Assembly (NCBI GenBank): GCA_036260415.1
Contig: DASZZX010000363.1
Coordinates: 1 to 27,304 of the forward strand
DNA from: DASZZX01 sp036260415
GTDB lineage: Bacteria > Actinomycetota > Nitriliruptoria > Nitriliruptorales > JAHWKO01
Direction of reading: 5' to 3'
Length of the DNA stretch: 27,304 nt
Part shown: piece by piece, positions 26,401 through 27,304 of the stretch
How the letters are laid out: each line of letters begins with the position of its first letter
Position numbering within the stretch: position 1 is the stretch's first letter
Made by a program: the position numbers and the translations under genes
Notes under the pieces: generated by a model
What the model was told of the DNA's origin: nothing
The model's input: only the letters and a program-made list of their open reading frames with translations
The model's database searches: none

Positions 26401-27304
26401 CTCGGCATCACGGTGGACCCGGCGTCGACCCCGAGCAACGTCGTCCTGTGGGTGGCCCACTCCAACGCGTCACTCGACAACGGCCAGGTCAACTCCTCGA
26501 TGGTGACCCGCCTGTCGGGCAGCGGCTTCACCACACGCCAGGACGTCATCACCGGCCTGCCACGCGCCCTGGCGAACCACGCCATCAACTCCATCCACTT
26601 CGGCCCGGACGGGCGTCTGTACATCGCGCAGGGTGGCAACACCGGGGCGGGCGCCCCCAACACAGCCAACACCGAGTTCGGGGACCGGCCCGAGCAGCCG
26701 CTGTCCGCCGCACTGCTGGTGGCCGACGTCAAGGCGCCCGGCTTCGAGGGCAGCTGCGCCACGCCCCTGAACACCTTCGGCGTCCCCCAGACCTGCGACG
26801 TGGCGGTGTACGCCTCGGGGCTGCGCAACACCTACGACTTCGTCTTCCACTCCAACGGCAACATGTACGGGCCCGACAACGGCCTGGGCGTCACCGGCAC
26901 CTACCCACCATCCCCGACGCCGCCCTGCACCGGCCTCGCGGATGCGAACCTGCACAACCCTGGCCCGCAACCCGACGACCTCCACCTGATCGAGGCCGGG
27001 CGCTACTACGGGCACCCCAACCCCTACCGCAACGAGTGCGTGTTCAAGGACGGTCGCTGGCAGGGGGTGGCCGCACCCCCGACCTACACCCCGCCGATCT
27101 ACGACCTGGGCAACAACCGGTCGGCCAACGGCACCATCGAGTACACCGGCGACGCCTTCTGCGGCGGCCTCCGCAACGAGATCCTCATCACCAACTACTC
27201 GGTCGGCGACAACATCACCCGCATCCGCCTCTCGGCCGACGGCCGGTCGGTGGTCGCCTCGTCCAGCCTCGTCGGCGGCTTCAAGGCCCCGCTCCCGCTC
27301 GTCC
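23419..27304 (+). CDS. Giant secreted protein: three Ig-like/BACON-like modules, jelly-roll domain and GSDH-like propeller; 3' end beyond window
   Basis: At least 1295 residues, open at the window end. A basic N-terminal stretch of about 23 residues precedes a signal peptide core (WGLLLPFLASFVLPALPG) cleaved near ALAA. From residue 53 three units of about 210 residues repeat (starting at 53, 265 and 475). Each has an Ig-like part (VFTAPDT, RFWLDDP-like, APFDLAGTASDG, LxDGSHTVTA) and a BACON-like part (SxxWLxxxPxxGTxPxxxTVxADPAGL). A jelly-roll domain follows at about 702-927 (GLWFGNDQDNYVKL). A propeller begins near 939, with WGPDNRLYVTEL, YASGLRNTYDF, GRYYGHPNPYRNE and RSANGTIEY. The jelly-roll and propeller are related to those in the gene at the other end of the window. 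A glycan-binding matrix or adhesion role is inferred. ATG 23419 is weakly supported by GGCGGGA; GTG 23428 is possible. Confidence 0.85.
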   Translation, partial: MHKVTSGQSSPRSGTEAPTKRLRVAAWGLLLPFLASFVLPALPGGDGALAASKYDLRVSKALDRSAAGPLHGATVTGNAYVFTAPDTGVRRVSFWVDDPAMSGTPHRVEKGAPFDLAGTASDGTALPYDTTALSDGSHTVTAKVEPNKGTVEVVSATFTVNNTAPALTFTPATLSLSAAENGTPSLATTTVDTTDASTTKVALASSAAWLAVNPTSTGTPADVTVSADPAGLPPGTHTATVTATSPGYSDAVLGVTFTVVSSGGGYGLQLSRLPDRSSPVPLAGQTVAQNIFVFTAPDTNVTRVRFWLDSPSLSGTPDRTEKAAPFDLAGTASDGSAHPFDTTTLTDGSHTVSALLDLLDGTTVAAQASFTVKNDAAQIVATPSSLSFSVRQGDGPARAALSIGTSNGTAASFTATGRATWLTVSPATGTTPTELTVTADPAGLPSGTHTSSVTVTAPGYTDALVPVSLSVLAESSTYSLRYSTSPDRSAPVALHGATVAGRVHVFTTPDTSVSRVRFWIDDPATAGPPHSVESFSPFDLNGTAPDGTAFPYDTATLQDGNHTVTAVLHRTDGTTHVAEATFAVDNLPPGLAFNPTSLAFTLDVGGAAASQTATLNVDTGDPAAFTIQSNASWLTGSPKTGTAPTQITVTADPAGLGAGTYTGTLTASSSGMTSGTLSVTATVGDPGDCQPLACSEILVQLPYLLTFDQDHGKILDANSVGTGFTYVDPPTTGTGYLRSKLATNAGALAITTTAGLASGSSNSQDNALAVGIDAPSQVTVLSTTVLDLPAGTGNFEQAGLWFGNDQDNYVKLTAQSASTGPRVEFLMEVAGARNKAFQKNVVGLSGSDVTLKLKAVPADRTITASFSVNGGPFSTLGTVTAPGEFFSFDAAGIDPTIGTRSFGGVFASHRNGPAPLVYRFDDFSVTAALDEVVPTATAFDRVSFPVSFPTSMVWGPDNRLYVTELFGKIHAITLNQQKQVVADQVITTLGSRLTLGITVDPASTPSNVVLWVAHSNASLDNGQVNSSMVTRLSGSGFTTRQDVITGLPRALANHAINSIHFGPDGRLYIAQGGNTGAGAPNTANTEFGDRPEQPLSAALLVADVKAPGFEGSCATPLNTFGVPQTCDVAVYASGLRNTYDFVFHSNGNMYGPDNGLGVTGTYPPSPTPPCTGLADANLHNPGPQPDDLHLIEAGRYYGHPNPYRNECVFKDGRWQGVAAPPTYTPPIYDLGNNRSANGTIEYTGDAFCGGLRNEILITNYSVGDNITRIRLSADGRSVVASSSLVGGFKAPLPLV
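23575..25470 (+). repeat. Three tandem in-frame units of about 630 bp
   Basis: Units start near 23575, 24211 and 24841. DNA identity is still visible in places: TTCACCGCACCCGACACC is exact in units 1 and 2, and one base differs in unit 3. Each unit encodes one Ig-like plus one BACON-like domain, so copy number could change by recombination. Confidence 0.8.

Overview
The window is a very GC-rich stretch of chromosome with third codon positions dominated by G/C, frequent GTG and a possible TTG start, Shine-Dalgarno sites and tightly packed genes. This fits an actinomycete-type bacterium. The large secreted proteins with sugar-dehydrogenase-like propellers would suit a deep-branching lineage such as Nitriliruptoria or relatives, but that placement is an inference and not secure. 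The content is an exopolysaccharide or cell-surface glycan biosynthesis and export locus bracketed by very large secreted beta-rich proteins. I see no tRNA, rRNA, CRISPR array, transposase or phage gene.

Layout: (1) Positions 1-2520 hold the 3' part of a secreted Kelch / glucose-sorbosone-dehydrogenase-like propeller / calcium-repeat / jelly-roll protein. (2) 2612-4548 (minus) is a translationally coupled pair of glycosyltransferases (GT2 and GT4). (3) 4675-5470 (plus) is a frame-broken class I methyltransferase remnant. (4) 5473-7755 (minus) is a secreted G8/beta-helix (CEMIP-like) protein with an Ig-like module. (5) 8151-10097 (plus) is an asparagine-synthetase-type amidotransferase. (6) 10182-11494 (minus) is an initiating phosphoglycosyl transferase followed by a small Tat-signal-like protein. 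(7) 11784-17831 (plus) is a run of two GT2 enzymes, a fused Alg14/Alg13-type glycosyltransferase, a second asparagine-synthase-like protein lacking the N-terminal catalytic Cys, and a Wzy/O-antigen-ligase-like membrane protein. (8) 17876-22215 (minus) is a Wzz-like chain-length protein, a polysaccharide pyruvyl transferase and an FrhB/FdhB-type iron-sulfur protein. (9) 22399-23244 (plus) is another GT2. (10) 23419 to the window end is a giant secreted protein with three Ig-like/BACON-like modules, a jelly-roll domain and a propeller related to that of the first gene.

Working model (inference): the phosphoglycosyl transferase loads the first sugar on undecaprenyl phosphate. The glycosyltransferases extend the unit, and the pyruvyl transferase and amidotransferases decorate it. 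The Wzy-like protein polymerises and the Wzz-like protein sets chain length. The exported propeller, Ig/BACON and G8 proteins would bind, cross-link or cut the surface glycan. No Wzx flippase and no nucleotide-sugar enzymes lie in the window, so the locus probably continues outside it or relies on genes elsewhere.

The most interesting non-coding signal is a palindrome family with core GACA-NN-TGTC. It occurs as GTGACAGGTGTCAC between the divergent operons at 11.6 kb, and as a two-site 15-bp inverted repeat between the divergent operons at 22.3 kb. A degenerate copy lies before the giant secreted gene. It looks like a shared operator for this locus.
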